From Microvirga puerhi (GTDB taxonomy: Bacteria; Pseudomonadota; Alphaproteobacteria; Rhizobiales; Beijerinckiaceae), in contig NZ_JAIRBM010000009.1 of NCBI RefSeq assembly GCF_020089865.1, positions 152,329-216,328 of the forward strand: a stretch of 64,000 nt of DNA, in the 5' to 3' direction. How positions within the stretch are numbered: the first letter of the stretch is position 1; every line of letters starts with the position of its first letter. Below are positions 44,706 through 53,643 of this stretch, piece by piece. Under the pieces are notes generated by a model. That model was not told where the DNA came from, made no database searches, and worked only from the letters and a program-made list of their open reading frames with translations. A program made the position numbers and the translations under genes.

Positions 44706-45713
44706 ATGAAAGTGTGGATCGCCTCGCTTCTGGGAGCCGGTCTCGGCTTGGGCCTCGCCTCTGCAGCGGCCGAGCAGTCCTTAAGAGAAGTGACCTTCGG
44801 GACGAACTGGCTCGCCCAGGCCGAGCACGGTGGCTATTATCAGGCCGTGGCGGATGGGACTTACGAGAAGTACGGCCTCAAGGTCACCATCGTCCCGGGG
44901 GGGCCGCGCGCCAACAACCGGATGCTGATGACAGTCGGCAAGCTCGACTTCTACATGGGCGGCAGTCTGATCCAGGCCTTTTCGGCGGTCGAGAAGAACA
45001 TCCCTACGGTGGTGGTGGCCGCCCATTTCCAGAAGGAGCCGCAGGTGCTCCTGAGCCATCCCGGCCAGGGGCTCGATACCTTCGAGGCGCTCAAGACCTC
45101 AAACGACATCCTGCTCTCGAAGGACGGCTTCGCCACCTTCTATCAATGGATGAAGGCGGAATACGGATTTCGCGACGAACAGGTGAAGCCCTACGGCTTT
45201 ACCCCTGCCCCTTTTATCGCCAATCTCCGCGCGGTGCAGCAGGGCTATGCTACGGCGGAGCCGCTCATTATCGAGAAAGCGGCAGGCTTCAGGCCCAACG
45301 TCTTCCTGCTCGCCGATCACGGCTTCAGCACGTATTCGACGACGGTGGAAACTCGTCGCGAGGTGATCGAGAGCGATCCGGGCCTCGTGCAACGGTTCGT
45401 CGATGCCTCGACCATCGGCTGGTACAATTATCTCTACGGCGACAACACGAAGGCCAACGCGCTCATCAAGCGCGACAATCCCGAAATGACGGACGAGCTG
45501 CTCTCCTATTCGCTCGCCAAGATGAAGGAATACGGCATCGTCGATTCAGGTGATGCGACAATCCTCGGGATCGGCGCCATGACCGACGCGCGCATGAAGG
45601 ACTTCTTCGACAAGATGGTGAAGGCCGGTCTCTTCAAGGCCGATCTCGACTACCGTCGAGCCTATACGCTCCAGTTCGTCGACAAGGGTGTCGGCCTGAA
45701 CCTCAGGAAATAG
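44706..45713 (+). CDS. NMT1/SsuA-like ABC transporter substrate-binding protein
   Basis: A 335-residue exported binding protein with a signal peptide at about 1-23 (ASLLGAGLGLGLASAAAEQ). The NMT1/TauA-type domain reads FGTNWLAQAEHGGYYQAVADG near residues 31-50, then YEKYGLKVTIVPGGP, KLDFYMGGS, and FVDASTIGWYNYLYGD. Candidates are aromatic pyrimidine, nitrate/sulfonate-like or other small ligands; the substrate cannot be read here. An ATPase and a permease follow, completing the transporter. GGA lies 6-8 nt upstream of the ATG at 44706; the ATG at 44700 is an alternative. Confidence 0.88.
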   Translation: MKVWIASLLGAGLGLGLASAAAEQSLREVTFGTNWLAQAEHGGYYQAVADGTYEKYGLKVTIVPGGPRANNRMLMTVGKLDFYMGGSLIQAFSAVEKNIPTVVVAAHFQKEPQVLLSHPGQGLDTFEALKTSNDILLSKDGFATFYQWMKAEYGFRDEQVKPYGFTPAPFIANLRAVQQGYATAEPLIIEKAAGFRPNVFLLADHGFSTYSTTVETRREVIESDPGLVQRFVDASTIGWYNYLYGDNTKANALIKRDNPEMTDELLSYSLAKMKEYGIVDSGDATILGIGAMTDARMKDFFDKMVKAGLFKADLDYRRAYTLQFVDKGVGLNLRK

Positions 45714-45739
45714 GAGGCAGCGCCTTCTGGCGCCGCATC

Positions 45740-46519
45740 ATGGCAGAGCCTGTCGCTCCGATCATGTCGCTCGACCGCGTTGGCAAGGTCTTCGCCAATG
45801 GCGTGGCGGCACTCTCCAACTTCACACTCGACGTTTCCACCGGCGAGCTTGTGTCCCTGCTCGGCCCCTCCGGCTGTGGGAAGTCCACTGTTCTTCGCCT
45901 CATGGCAGGTTTGATGGCGCCGACGACGGGACGCGTCTTCTGGCCCGGCTCACGCATTCAGGACCATCGTCATGAAATCGGCTTCGTGTTTCAGGAGCCG
46001 ACCCTGATGCCGTGGGCCGACGTGGCGGACAATGTATGGATGCCGCTACGCCTGCGCGGTGTTTCGAGAAAGAAAGCGTCAGAACGCATAGAAGAATGCC
46101 TGTCACTCGTCGGACTCGAAGGCTTTGCCGATGCCTATCCGCGGGAACTGTCCGGCGGCATGAAGATGCGGGTTTCCCTTGCCCGCGCGCTGGTGCTCAA
46201 ACCGCGGCTTCTCCTGATGGACGAGCCGTTCGGGGCTCTCGACGAAATCACGCGTTTCAGGCTCAACGATGATCTTCTGCGCCTCAAACGTGATCTCGGC
46301 GCGACGATCGTTTTCGTCACCCATTCCATCTTCGAAAGCGTCTCCCTTTCAGATAGGGTGATCGTCATGTCGCCCCGCCCGGGGACGGTGGCCGCCGAGA
46401 TTCGGATCGATGCGACGCCGGAACGCGGGATCGCTTTCAGGACAAGCCAATCCTATGGCGATCTCTGTCGGGATATCTCGCAAGTCCTTGCGAATGTCGC
46501 CACCGGCACGGAGACGTAA
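45740..46519 (+). CDS. NitT/TauT-type ABC transporter ATP-binding protein
   Basis: A 259-residue ATPase. Walker A is LLGPSGCGKSTVLR near 37-50, the signature is ELSGGMKMRVSLARAL, Walker B is LLLMDEPFGALDE, and the switch His is in IVFVTHSIFESVSL. The closest class is SsuB/TauB/ThiZ. It lies 26 nt after the binding-protein gene and 3 nt before the permease gene. Confidence 0.93.
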   Translation: MAEPVAPIMSLDRVGKVFANGVAALSNFTLDVSTGELVSLLGPSGCGKSTVLRLMAGLMAPTTGRVFWPGSRIQDHRHEIGFVFQEPTLMPWADVADNVWMPLRLRGVSRKKASERIEECLSLVGLEGFADAYPRELSGGMKMRVSLARALVLKPRLLLMDEPFGALDEITRFRLNDDLLRLKRDLGATIVFVTHSIFESVSLSDRVIVMSPRPGTVAAEIRIDATPERGIAFRTSQSYGDLCRDISQVLANVATGTET

Positions 46520-46522
46520 GCC

Positions 46523-47350
46523 ATGGCGCGCGGCCCCCTCCAGGCTACCCTGTCCCTCCAGGTTCTTCTGCCCCTCGGCGTGATGATCAGCGCTCTTGCT
46601 GCCTGGGAATTCTACGTGCGGACGGCGGCCGTTCCGCCCTATATCCTGCCGGCCCCAAGCCTTATTGCGCGGACCATCGTGACGGATTGGCCGGTGCTTT
46701 CCGGATCCCTCGCAGTCACCTTGAGAACGACGCTCCTGGGCCTTCTCCTCGCCGTCGGCGGCGGTGTGGCCCTGGCCGTGATCTTCAGCCTTTCTCGCCT
46801 CGTCGAGTACTCGCTCTATCCTTTCGCGGTCGCCATGCAGGTGACGCCGGTGATCGCGATCGCACCGCTGCTCCTTATCTATATGCCGCAGGACACGGCG
46901 GTGCTGGCTTGCGCCTGGATCGTCGCCTTCTTTCCTATCCTGTCAAATACGATGCTCGGCCTTCAATCGGTCGATCGCGGCCTTCTCGAGCTCTTCGCCC
47001 TTTACGGAGCGCCGTCGGTTCCAGGCCGAATGGCAAGGTTGTGGTCGCGTGTGAGGATCCTATGGTACCTGCGTCGCCCGGCCGCGTTGCCGGCCTTTCT
47101 CGCGGGGCTGCGGATCGCCGTCGGACTCTCCCTCATCGGAGCCGTCGTGGCCGAAATGGCCGCAGGCTCGGCGGGAGCCGGATCCGGCCTCGCCTATCGA
47201 ATCATCGAAAGCCAATACCGGCTCAATATTCCGCGGCTGTTCGCTGGCTTGACCCTTCTCGCCTTTACCGGAATTCTCCTCTTCGGGCTTGCGACCGTTC
47301 TATCCCGGCTTCTCCTCCGGCGATGGCACGAGAGCGCCCTTTCTGCCTAA
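46523..47350 (+). CDS. NitT/TauT-type ABC transporter permease
   Basis: A 275-residue inner-membrane protein with about six helices and the BPD_transp_1 domain. The EAA-like loop includes YGAPSVPGRMARLWSRVRIL followed by ALPAFLAGLRIAVGLSLIGAVVAEMAAG. The N-terminal helix has VLLPLGVMISALAAWEFYV. It completes the three-gene transporter. No regulator specific for it is nearby apart from the MarR gene that follows. Confidence 0.92.
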   Translation: MARGPLQATLSLQVLLPLGVMISALAAWEFYVRTAAVPPYILPAPSLIARTIVTDWPVLSGSLAVTLRTTLLGLLLAVGGGVALAVIFSLSRLVEYSLYPFAVAMQVTPVIAIAPLLLIYMPQDTAVLACAWIVAFFPILSNTMLGLQSVDRGLLELFALYGAPSVPGRMARLWSRVRILWYLRRPAALPAFLAGLRIAVGLSLIGAVVAEMAAGSAGAGSGLAYRIIESQYRLNIPRLFAGLTLLAFTGILLFGLATVLSRLLLRRWHESALSA

Positions 47351-47437
47351 CGCGGCCCACAATCGTGTGGCCTCTGCAATGGAATTGTCATCGAACCGTC
47401 ATGAGTTCCGCTCATGGTGGCGGCGCCGGAGCATCTA

Positions 47438-47980
47438 ATGGCGGGGAATGGGATGGACACCGATATCAGGCATCCAGGCGTGAAGAGCGTCGGATGGTCT
47501 TTGGTCCAAGCAGCACGCCTTCATCGTAGCCGAACCGGGGACAAGCTCTCCGATCTGGGCCTGTTCGCCGGACAGGAGCAGGTGTTGCAGGCCCTCTCTC
47601 ACTCGGGCCCCATGACCATGGGCGATCTCGCAGTCATTCTGCGCGTCCGACCGCCAACGGCCTCCAAGACGATTTCCCGCCTTGCAAGCCTGAAACTCGT
47701 GGAACGCCATACGGAGCCCGGCGATGCCCGGGTCGTGCGTGTGAAGCTGACGCGGGAGGGAAAGAAGAAGGCGTCCGCAATCAACGCCCTCTGGGACGAA
47801 GTCGAGAACGAGCTTCTGGCAGGCTTCGACAACAAGGACCGTAAGCGCCTGCGCAAGCTTCTGCGCCGCGCCGCAAAGAATCTCGCAAGCATCACGGGCG
47901 CTGATCCAAGCAGCTTCGACGGCGACGATGAGGTCGACGAGCCTACATCCGTAGAAGAGCCGCTCGCCGCTACCGCCTGA
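47438..47980 (+). CDS. MarR-family transcriptional regulator
   Basis: A 180-residue protein with a winged-helix MarR domain. The helix-turn-helix region reads MTMGDLAVILRVRPPTASKTISRLASLKLVERH (residues about 57-90 from this start), followed by the wing GDARVVRVKLTREGKKKASAINALW. The C-terminal tail is acidic (FDGDDEVDEPTSVEEP), unlike most MarR proteins. The ATG at 47438 has GGAG about 7 nt upstream; ATGs at 47414 and 47453 are alternatives. It follows the ABC transporter and could regulate it, but no operator was recognised. Confidence 0.88.
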   Translation: MAGNGMDTDIRHPGVKSVGWSLVQAARLHRSRTGDKLSDLGLFAGQEQVLQALSHSGPMTMGDLAVILRVRPPTASKTISRLASLKLVERHTEPGDARVVRVKLTREGKKKASAINALWDEVENELLAGFDNKDRKRLRKLLRRAAKNLASITGADPSSFDGDDEVDEPTSVEEPLAATA

Positions 47981-48106
47981 CGGCCCGCGCAGCTGATTCT
48001 CCTGAATCGTATTTTCCCAGAATTCCTTTTCCAGGAATTCCCAGCTGTCGCATAAGCATAATCGATGCTCTATCGTGCTCGCTTTAGAGCGCACTGGAGC
48101 CTACCT

Positions 48107-48412
48107 ATGCCCGATGCCCCCATCAGCACGCTTCCCGGAATAGGCTCGGTCACACAGAAGTGGCTGGAGGAAGCCGGCATCGGGACCGTTTCCGATCTGC
48201 GCTCTTTGGGAGCGGTGGAAGTCTACCGGCGGCTCAAGTTCATGTTTCCTGGTCGCGTGACACTGAATGCGCTGTATGGTTTGGAGGCAGCTCTGCGCGG
48301 ATGCCACTGGCTCGACCTGCCATCCTCGGTTAAGACCATTCTCCGACAGGAAGCCAAAGCCATCGACGAGGCCTTGCGCCGGGGCATGTCGCCGCGCTGC
48401 CGCGTCGGTTGA
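48107..48412 (+). CDS. TfoX C-terminal domain protein
   Basis: A 101-residue protein consisting only of the TfoX_C helix-hairpin-helix-like domain: ISTLPGIGSVTQKWLEEAGIGTVSDLRSLG, then VYRRLKFMFPGRVTLNALYGLEAAL. TfoX/Sxy proteins influence competence genes in gammaproteobacteria, but stand-alone C-terminal forms have no known role. The start at 48107 follows GGAG by 6 nt. The hydroxyacid dehydrogenase follows 23 nt later on the same strand. Confidence 0.85.
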   Translation: MPDAPISTLPGIGSVTQKWLEEAGIGTVSDLRSLGAVEVYRRLKFMFPGRVTLNALYGLEAALRGCHWLDLPSSVKTILRQEAKAIDEALRRGMSPRCRVG

Positions 48413-48435
48413 GTATACCGAACGGGGGACAAGCC

Positions 48436-49407
48436 ATGACCAAGACGGACATTTTGATGACCGGCCGGATGCTGCCGAGTGTCATTGAAGCGCTCGAAGA
48501 GCATTTCACCCTGCATCGCATGTGGGAGGCGTCTGATCAGGATACGTTCCTGCGTGAATTCGGCCCGCGCATTCGAGGTCTCGCCACCAGCACGATGAAG
48601 GGGCGCGCGGATGCAGCTTTCCTGGATTTCTTCCCGAACGCTGAAATCGTAGCGAGCTTCGGAGTCGGCTACGACAATGTCGACGTCCATGCGGCGGCGA
48701 AGCGAGGTATTATCGTTACCAATACGCCCGACGTGTTGAACGACGAGGTCGCCGATCTTACGATCGGATTGTTGATTTCGACGCTCCGCCGCATCCCTCA
48801 GGCGGACCGTTATCTCCGTGCCGGCGAGTGGCTGAAAGCACCCTTCCCCCTGTCCTCGACCCTGCGCGACCGCAAGATCGGAATCATCGGCCTCGGCCGG
48901 ATCGGAAAAGCGATTGCGCGCCGCCTCGAAGGCTTCGGCGTCGAGATTGCCTATCACGGTCGAACCCGGCAAGAAAACGTCTCGTACGCCCATTACCCGA
49001 CGCTGACCAGCATGGCGGAGGCGGTCGATGTGCTGATCGCGATCACCCCCGGCGGCGCAGGCACGAAGCATCTCGTCAACGCAGAGGTTCTCAGCGCGCT
49101 GGGCCCGAATGGTGTGCTCATCAACGTCGCGCGCGGCAGTGTCGTCGACGAGGCGGCGCTGATCAAAGCACTGCAGCAAGGGACCATCCTCGCGGCGGGT
49201 CTCGATGTGTTCGAGCACGAGCCACAGGTTCCCCAGGCGCTGATCGACATGGACAACGTCGTTCTTCTGCCGCACGTCGCGTCGGGCTCCATCCATACCC
49301 GCAAGGCCATGGGCCAGCTCGTCGTCGACAACCTCGTATCGTGGTTTGCCGGAAAAGGTCCGCTCACGCCGGTGTCCGAAACGCCCTATCAACCGCGTGG
49401 CCAGTGA
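48436..49407 (+). CDS. D-isomer-specific 2-hydroxyacid dehydrogenase
   Basis: A 323-residue NAD(P)H-dependent oxidoreductase. The nucleotide-binding motif is GLGRIGKAIARRL (near 157-169). The catalytic triad can be placed at INVARGSVVDE (Arg), GLDVFEHEP (Glu) and LLPHVASG (His). Family members reduce glyoxylate, hydroxypyruvate or other 2-oxoacids. The second residue after the dinucleotide strand is polar/basic (YHGRTRQ), which favours NADPH. It lies convergent to and 6 bp from the AraC array. A role in sugar-acid metabolism with the dehydratase and aldolase is inferred from the neighbourhood. Confidence 0.92.
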   Translation: MTKTDILMTGRMLPSVIEALEEHFTLHRMWEASDQDTFLREFGPRIRGLATSTMKGRADAAFLDFFPNAEIVASFGVGYDNVDVHAAAKRGIIVTNTPDVLNDEVADLTIGLLISTLRRIPQADRYLRAGEWLKAPFPLSSTLRDRKIGIIGLGRIGKAIARRLEGFGVEIAYHGRTRQENVSYAHYPTLTSMAEAVDVLIAITPGGAGTKHLVNAEVLSALGPNGVLINVARGSVVDEAALIKALQQGTILAAGLDVFEHEPQVPQALIDMDNVVLLPHVASGSIHTRKAMGQLVVDNLVSWFAGKGPLTPVSETPYQPRGQ

Positions 49408-49413
49408 AGGGCG

Positions 49414-50463
49414 TCAGCCGCGCTTGAAGAGAGTTTCACGGGGCGTCACGCCGAAAGTCCGTTTGTAGAGCGTCCCGAACTCGCCCAAATGCGTGAAGCC
49501 GCAAGCAAGTGCGATCTCGGTCACCGACGCAGCATTCGGATCTGCAAGACACAGTTGGTGATGCGCTTGCTTCAGTCGGAGGGAGCGCAGGAACGCCATT
49601 GGCGTCATGCCGCGAAAATTCTGGAAGCCGTTCTGCAGGCTCCGCGCGCTCACGCCGGCCTGGGCCGCGATATCGGCCAGCGACAGCGGCTCGGTGAAAT
49701 GCGCCTCGATATAGTCCTCTGCGCGTTTGACATAGAAGGGAACTGCAGCAGCCCGAGGAGCAAGCAACGCATCCGAGTAGGCATTGCGATGCGAAAGCAG
49801 AAAGCCCGTAAGCAGCGATTGCTCGAATTGTCGCCAGGCCGGCGAGGATCGTCTGATGAGTGCAGTGGGATCAGCGAGATCCGTCTCAGCATATGTCAGG
49901 AGACGAAGCCAACTTTGTTCGGTAGGACTCTCGAGATCGACACCCACGTCAAATTCGATAAATCCCGGAATATCATGGTCAAGGAGCTTGGCCGCGCACT
50001 CGGCGATCTTGCGGCGGCTCATGATGAGGACATGGTGCTCCGTATTCTTCGGGATTGTAATAAGTCGCTCCGGACCCGAGGGGAAAATGACGGCTCGTTG
50101 CTGCGAGATGGAAAAAGTCTCACCACGAATCTTAAGCTCGCTAGGGGCTGCCGGACCAATGACGAAAGCCATCCGGTCGTTGGCATCCTCAGGGATCTGG
50201 TGCATGTCCACATCCTGCTCGATCTGAACCCGGAAGATCCCGACGTCGTTCTGCCCCCGATACCCGAACATGCCACCCGCGGACGCGTCCTTGGAAGTGG
50301 GAATCAAACGCTGGGGCGAAACGAGAGTATTGAGGGCGTTCTCCAGTTCTTCGAGCTTCGTCGACTGCCATGTCTGATCGATGATGAGATCTCGTTGCGA
50401 GATAGAATCTCGTCCTGGAATTGAGGGATATTCCTTCGCTTCGGGCGGCTTTCGTTCGTTCAT
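49414..50463 (-). CDS. AraC-family regulator, tandem array member 5 (last)
   Basis: A 349-residue protein. Residues about 25-235 form an AraC_binding_2-type sensor domain (STKLEELENALNTL, MFGYRGQNDVGIFRVQI, MSRRKIAECAAKLLDHDI, EQSWLRLLTYAETDL). Residues about 245-349 form the double HTH (PLSLADIAAQAGVSARSLQN, FRGMTPMAFLRSLRLKQAH, VTEIALACGFTHLGEFGTLY, FGVTPRETL). The ATG overlaps the stop of member 4 by 4 nt. It is the promoter-distal gene of five paralogues and ends 6 bp from the convergent hydroxyacid dehydrogenase. The ligand is unknown. Confidence 0.93.
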   Translation of the reverse strand: MNERKPPEAKEYPSIPGRDSISQRDLIIDQTWQSTKLEELENALNTLVSPQRLIPTSKDASAGGMFGYRGQNDVGIFRVQIEQDVDMHQIPEDANDRMAFVIGPAAPSELKIRGETFSISQQRAVIFPSGPERLITIPKNTEHHVLIMSRRKIAECAAKLLDHDIPGFIEFDVGVDLESPTEQSWLRLLTYAETDLADPTALIRRSSPAWRQFEQSLLTGFLLSHRNAYSDALLAPRAAAVPFYVKRAEDYIEAHFTEPLSLADIAAQAGVSARSLQNGFQNFRGMTPMAFLRSLRLKQAHHQLCLADPNAASVTEIALACGFTHLGEFGTLYKRTFGVTPRETLFKRG

Positions 50464-51527
50464 GACCTGATCGATCGCTGTAGCGTCCGCCCCGGCGTCT
50501 CACCAAACATACGTCTGTAGATCGTTCCAAACTCGCCGAGATGTGTGAAGCCGCATGCTAATGCGATCTGCGTCACGGTCGATATGGCCGGATCCGCGAC
50601 GAGCAACGCCCGGTGGGCATGCTGAAGGCGCACGGAGCGTAGAAAGGCCATCGGCGTCATGCCGCGGAAATTCTGGAAGCCGTTCTGCAGGCTCCGCGCG
50701 CTCACTCCTGCATGCGCCGCGATATCGGCCAGCGACAGCGGCGCTGCAAAATGTGCCTCGATGAAGGCCTCCGCTCGCTTCACGTAGAAAGGTGCCACAG
50801 CCTGTTGGGGTCGCAGAAGCGCATCGGTATAACTGTGCCGGTGGCTCAGCAGAAAGCCTGTGATGGCCATTTGCTCCAACTGTTGCCGCGCAGCCGGAAT
50901 ATCACGGATCAGCGAAAAAGGAGCACTCAGCTCAGAAGAAAGATAATGAAAGAGCCGCATCCAGCTCTGCCCATTCACATCCGTCAGATCGAACTCCGTC
51001 TCGAAAGCCACCTCGCCAGCAATTTCACGCCCTAGAAGCTTAGCGCAGCAGGAGGCAATCTTCCGGTGGTCCAGTACCAGGACCTGCGTATTCCCATCCT
51101 CGCTGTATCGTAATGCTTGGGCCTCCCCGGAGGAAAACACGACAGCCTGCCGATCCGAAACGAGCGAGGTTTTGCCAACCTGTTCAAGCTGACCGAGGCC
51201 TTGAGGAGCCATGACGATAGCGAGGCGACCGCCCGGTTGATCGTGATATTCGACGGCAAGCTCGCGCCCGTAGCCGACATTGAAGACTGCGAGGTCATCC
51301 ATTCCATGAAAACTGAAACTGCCATCGGCCCGAGCACCGCGCGTCACTGGGACGAGCGAGTGAGGAGAAGAAATGAAATTCACGACCGTGTCTTCGATCT
51401 CGTCGAGCCTCGAGCTCTTGTAGACAAAATCGAGGATGCCTCCGACCTTTGGTTGAGCTGACGGCGCAACTCCGCCCTCTCTTATCGCGAGCGCATGATC
51501 CACAAATGGCGCTATGGTATCCGTCAT
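50460..51527 (-). CDS. AraC-family regulator, tandem array member 4
   Basis: A 355-residue paralogue. The sensor domain (about 30-245) reads SSRLDEIEDTVVNFI, FSFHGMDDLAVFNVGYG, GLGQLEQVGKTSLVSDRQAV, LVLDHRKIASCCAKLLGREI and NGQSWMRLFHYLSSELSAP. The double HTH (about 255-355) is close to member 5, but the end reads FGETPGRTLQRSIRS rather than FGVTPRETL, a small divergence in the last recognition region. Overlap with member 3 is 4 nt. Confidence 0.93.
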   Translation of the reverse strand: MTDTIAPFVDHALAIREGGVAPSAQPKVGGILDFVYKSSRLDEIEDTVVNFISSPHSLVPVTRGARADGSFSFHGMDDLAVFNVGYGRELAVEYHDQPGGRLAIVMAPQGLGQLEQVGKTSLVSDRQAVVFSSGEAQALRYSEDGNTQVLVLDHRKIASCCAKLLGREIAGEVAFETEFDLTDVNGQSWMRLFHYLSSELSAPFSLIRDIPAARQQLEQMAITGFLLSHRHSYTDALLRPQQAVAPFYVKRAEAFIEAHFAAPLSLADIAAHAGVSARSLQNGFQNFRGMTPMAFLRSVRLQHAHRALLVADPAISTVTQIALACGFTHLGEFGTIYRRMFGETPGRTLQRSIRS

Positions 51528-52579
51528 GCCTTCGTCAGCAAGGTCTGGCTCGGTGTGACACCAAAAGTACGTTTATATGCCGTCGCGAACTCACCTAGGT
51601 GGTTGTACCCACAGGTGAGCGCGATCTCCGTCACTGTGGTGGTTTGCGGATTCGCAGCTAAAAGCGCCTGGCGCGCATGTCTCAGACGAACGGAACGCAG
51701 GAACGCCATCGGCGTCATGCCGCGGAAATTCTGGAAGCCACTCTGCAAGCTCCGTGCGCTCACGCCCGCATGCGCCGCGATATCGGCCAGCGACAAAGGT
51801 GCGGTGAAATGTGCCTCAATGAAGGCCTCCGCGCGCCTGACATGAAACGGCGCTGCGGCCGATTGCGGGAGCAACAGTGCATCCGTGTAGTTGTGCCGAT
51901 GATTGAAGAGAAGGCCGGTCATTAGCATCTGCTCCAATTGCTGCAAGCTTGGGAGCAAATGTCTAACGGGCGACTCTGGGGTGCCGAGCTCAGTGACAGC
52001 GTATTGGAAAAGTCTGAGCCAGCTCTTTCCGTTTGGCGTTGCAAGATCGAACCTGGCTGTAAAGCCAAGACTATGATTGACTTCCCTTCCAAGTAACTTG
52101 GCGCACAATTGCATAATTTTTGACTGGCTCATAACGATCGCTGTAAATCGTGAATTCTCCCCGAAATTGAGCCTGCGCGGTGGACCAGATGTAAAAACCG
52201 CCGCCTCATAACCCGCGACTGTCAGGTCTTTCGCATCAATATGGAGTCCCCCACTGCCCGCCTCTGCAAAGGTGAAGCCAACTCGATCATCCGCGTCCTC
52301 ATAGATAAGATCCGTAGCCATGCTACGCCCGAAGCGCATGCCAAAAACGCTGAAATCCCATGTTCCATGGAGCCAGAACGCACCGTCGAACTGTCCGTCG
52401 CGACTTAAGGGGGTAAATTTATGTTCGCCTAACGTATTGCAGAGGACATTCTCGAGTTCGTCGACTTTTGAGGTTCTATAAGTAAGATCGGCGAGCAAAC
52501 TGCGCGCAGCGGTCGGATCGGGTAGCCCTTCATAGGAAGCAGGAGCGGGCTGCTTCTTGCCACTCGCGGGACTATTCAT
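51524..52579 (-). CDS. AraC-family regulator, tandem array member 3
   Basis: A 351-residue paralogue, and the most diverged in the sensor domain (about 30-240). It has TSKVDELENVLCNTLGEH, FWLHGTWDFSVFGMRFG, GFTFAEAGSGGLHID and VMSQSKIMQLCAKLLGREV where the others have RRKI. The double HTH (about 250-351) remains close, with CGYNHLGEFATAYKRTFG in place of CGFTHLGEF. The DNA is visibly more AT-rich than neighbouring members near 52060-52200, suggesting faster divergence. Overlaps of 4 nt on both sides. Confidence 0.92.
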   Translation of the reverse strand: MNSPASGKKQPAPASYEGLPDPTAARSLLADLTYRTSKVDELENVLCNTLGEHKFTPLSRDGQFDGAFWLHGTWDFSVFGMRFGRSMATDLIYEDADDRVGFTFAEAGSGGLHIDAKDLTVAGYEAAVFTSGPPRRLNFGENSRFTAIVMSQSKIMQLCAKLLGREVNHSLGFTARFDLATPNGKSWLRLFQYAVTELGTPESPVRHLLPSLQQLEQMLMTGLLFNHRHNYTDALLLPQSAAAPFHVRRAEAFIEAHFTAPLSLADIAAHAGVSARSLQSGFQNFRGMTPMAFLRSVRLRHARQALLAANPQTTTVTEIALTCGYNHLGEFATAYKRTFGVTPSQTLLTKA

Positions 52580-53643
52580 GAGGCACCCTTCCGCAAGAGC
52601 GTTTCCCTCGGGGTGACGCCGAAGGTACGCCGGTAGAGTGTGCCGAACTCACCCATGTGAGTGAAACCGCAGGCTAAAGCAATTTCCGTAATGGTTTCTT
52701 CTTTCGGGTCAGCCGCGAGTAGGAGCGCGTGCACATGTTTCAAGCGCACAGACCGCAGGAACGCCATCGGAGTCGTACTGCGGAAGGTCTGGAAGCCGTT
52801 CTGCAGACTGCGCGCACTTACACCCGCCTGAGTGGCAATGTCGCTGAGCGACAGCGGCTCGGTAAAATGAGCCTCGATGTAGGCTTCCGCTCTCTTCACA
52901 TAGAATGGCGCTGCTGCCGATTGCGGCCGCAGGAGGGCATCCAGGTATGTGTGCGGTTGAGAGAACAGAAGACCAGAAATCAAGCTTTGCTCGAGTTGCT
53001 GCTGCGCTGCAGGCAGAAATTTCAACAGCGACTGTGATTGCTGAAGCTCCCAAGCCGCATATCGAGTCAGTCTCAACCAGCTCTCACCTGACGCGCCTTT
53101 CAGGGAAAATTGCGTCTGAAAACTTATTGGCTCGAGAATATCGCGCCCCAGAAGCTTGGCGCATGTTTCCGTAATCTTCCTGCGGTTCATCAATAGGACG
53201 CGCGTCTCGCAGCCCTCCGTATACTGGAGTGTCTCTCGTGGTCCGGATGTGATTAGGACTCCGTTTTGCTGTGAGACCTCGAACTCGTCTCGGTCCAAGA
53301 GTACGCGGCCGGATCCCTCGTTGGCCATAACAAAGCCGAGCAGATCTTCGGCCTCATAATGCTCGAATTCGACCGCGACCTCGGTTCCATATCGGATGTC
53401 AAAGATGGCCAAGCTTCCTGCGCCATGGAACTGGAACGAGCTATCGACCTGCCGGCTACGACCGAGAGGAACGAGTCGGTGCGGCGTTACTCGTGTGCTG
53501 ACGACATGCTCGATCTCGTCGAGATTGGATGACTGATAGGAATGCTCAAACACTCTTGGAGCAGCCGCATTCGATGCGGGCAACGCATCGTGTTCGGAAC
53601 CGGCTTTGGCCCCCTCATGCCGACGCTCTATAGCTCCCGTCAT
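52576..53643 (-). CDS. AraC-family regulator, tandem array member 2
   Basis: A 355-residue paralogue. Its sensor domain reads SSNLDEIEHVVSTRVTPHRL, FQFHGAGSLAIFDIRYG, GFVMANEGSGRVLLDRDEFE and LLMNRRKITETCAKLLGRDI. The double HTH reads FYVKRAEAYIEAHFTEPLSL, then FQTFRSTTPMAFLRSVRLKHVH and CGFTHMGEFGTLYRRTFG. The STTPM stretch departs from the RGMTPM of all other members. Overlaps of 4 nt on both sides keep it in one translational unit. Confidence 0.93.
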   Translation of the reverse strand: MTGAIERRHEGAKAGSEHDALPASNAAAPRVFEHSYQSSNLDEIEHVVSTRVTPHRLVPLGRSRQVDSSFQFHGAGSLAIFDIRYGTEVAVEFEHYEAEDLLGFVMANEGSGRVLLDRDEFEVSQQNGVLITSGPRETLQYTEGCETRVLLMNRRKITETCAKLLGRDILEPISFQTQFSLKGASGESWLRLTRYAAWELQQSQSLLKFLPAAQQQLEQSLISGLLFSQPHTYLDALLRPQSAAAPFYVKRAEAYIEAHFTEPLSLSDIATQAGVSARSLQNGFQTFRSTTPMAFLRSVRLKHVHALLLAADPKEETITEIALACGFTHMGEFGTLYRRTFGVTPRETLLRKGAS

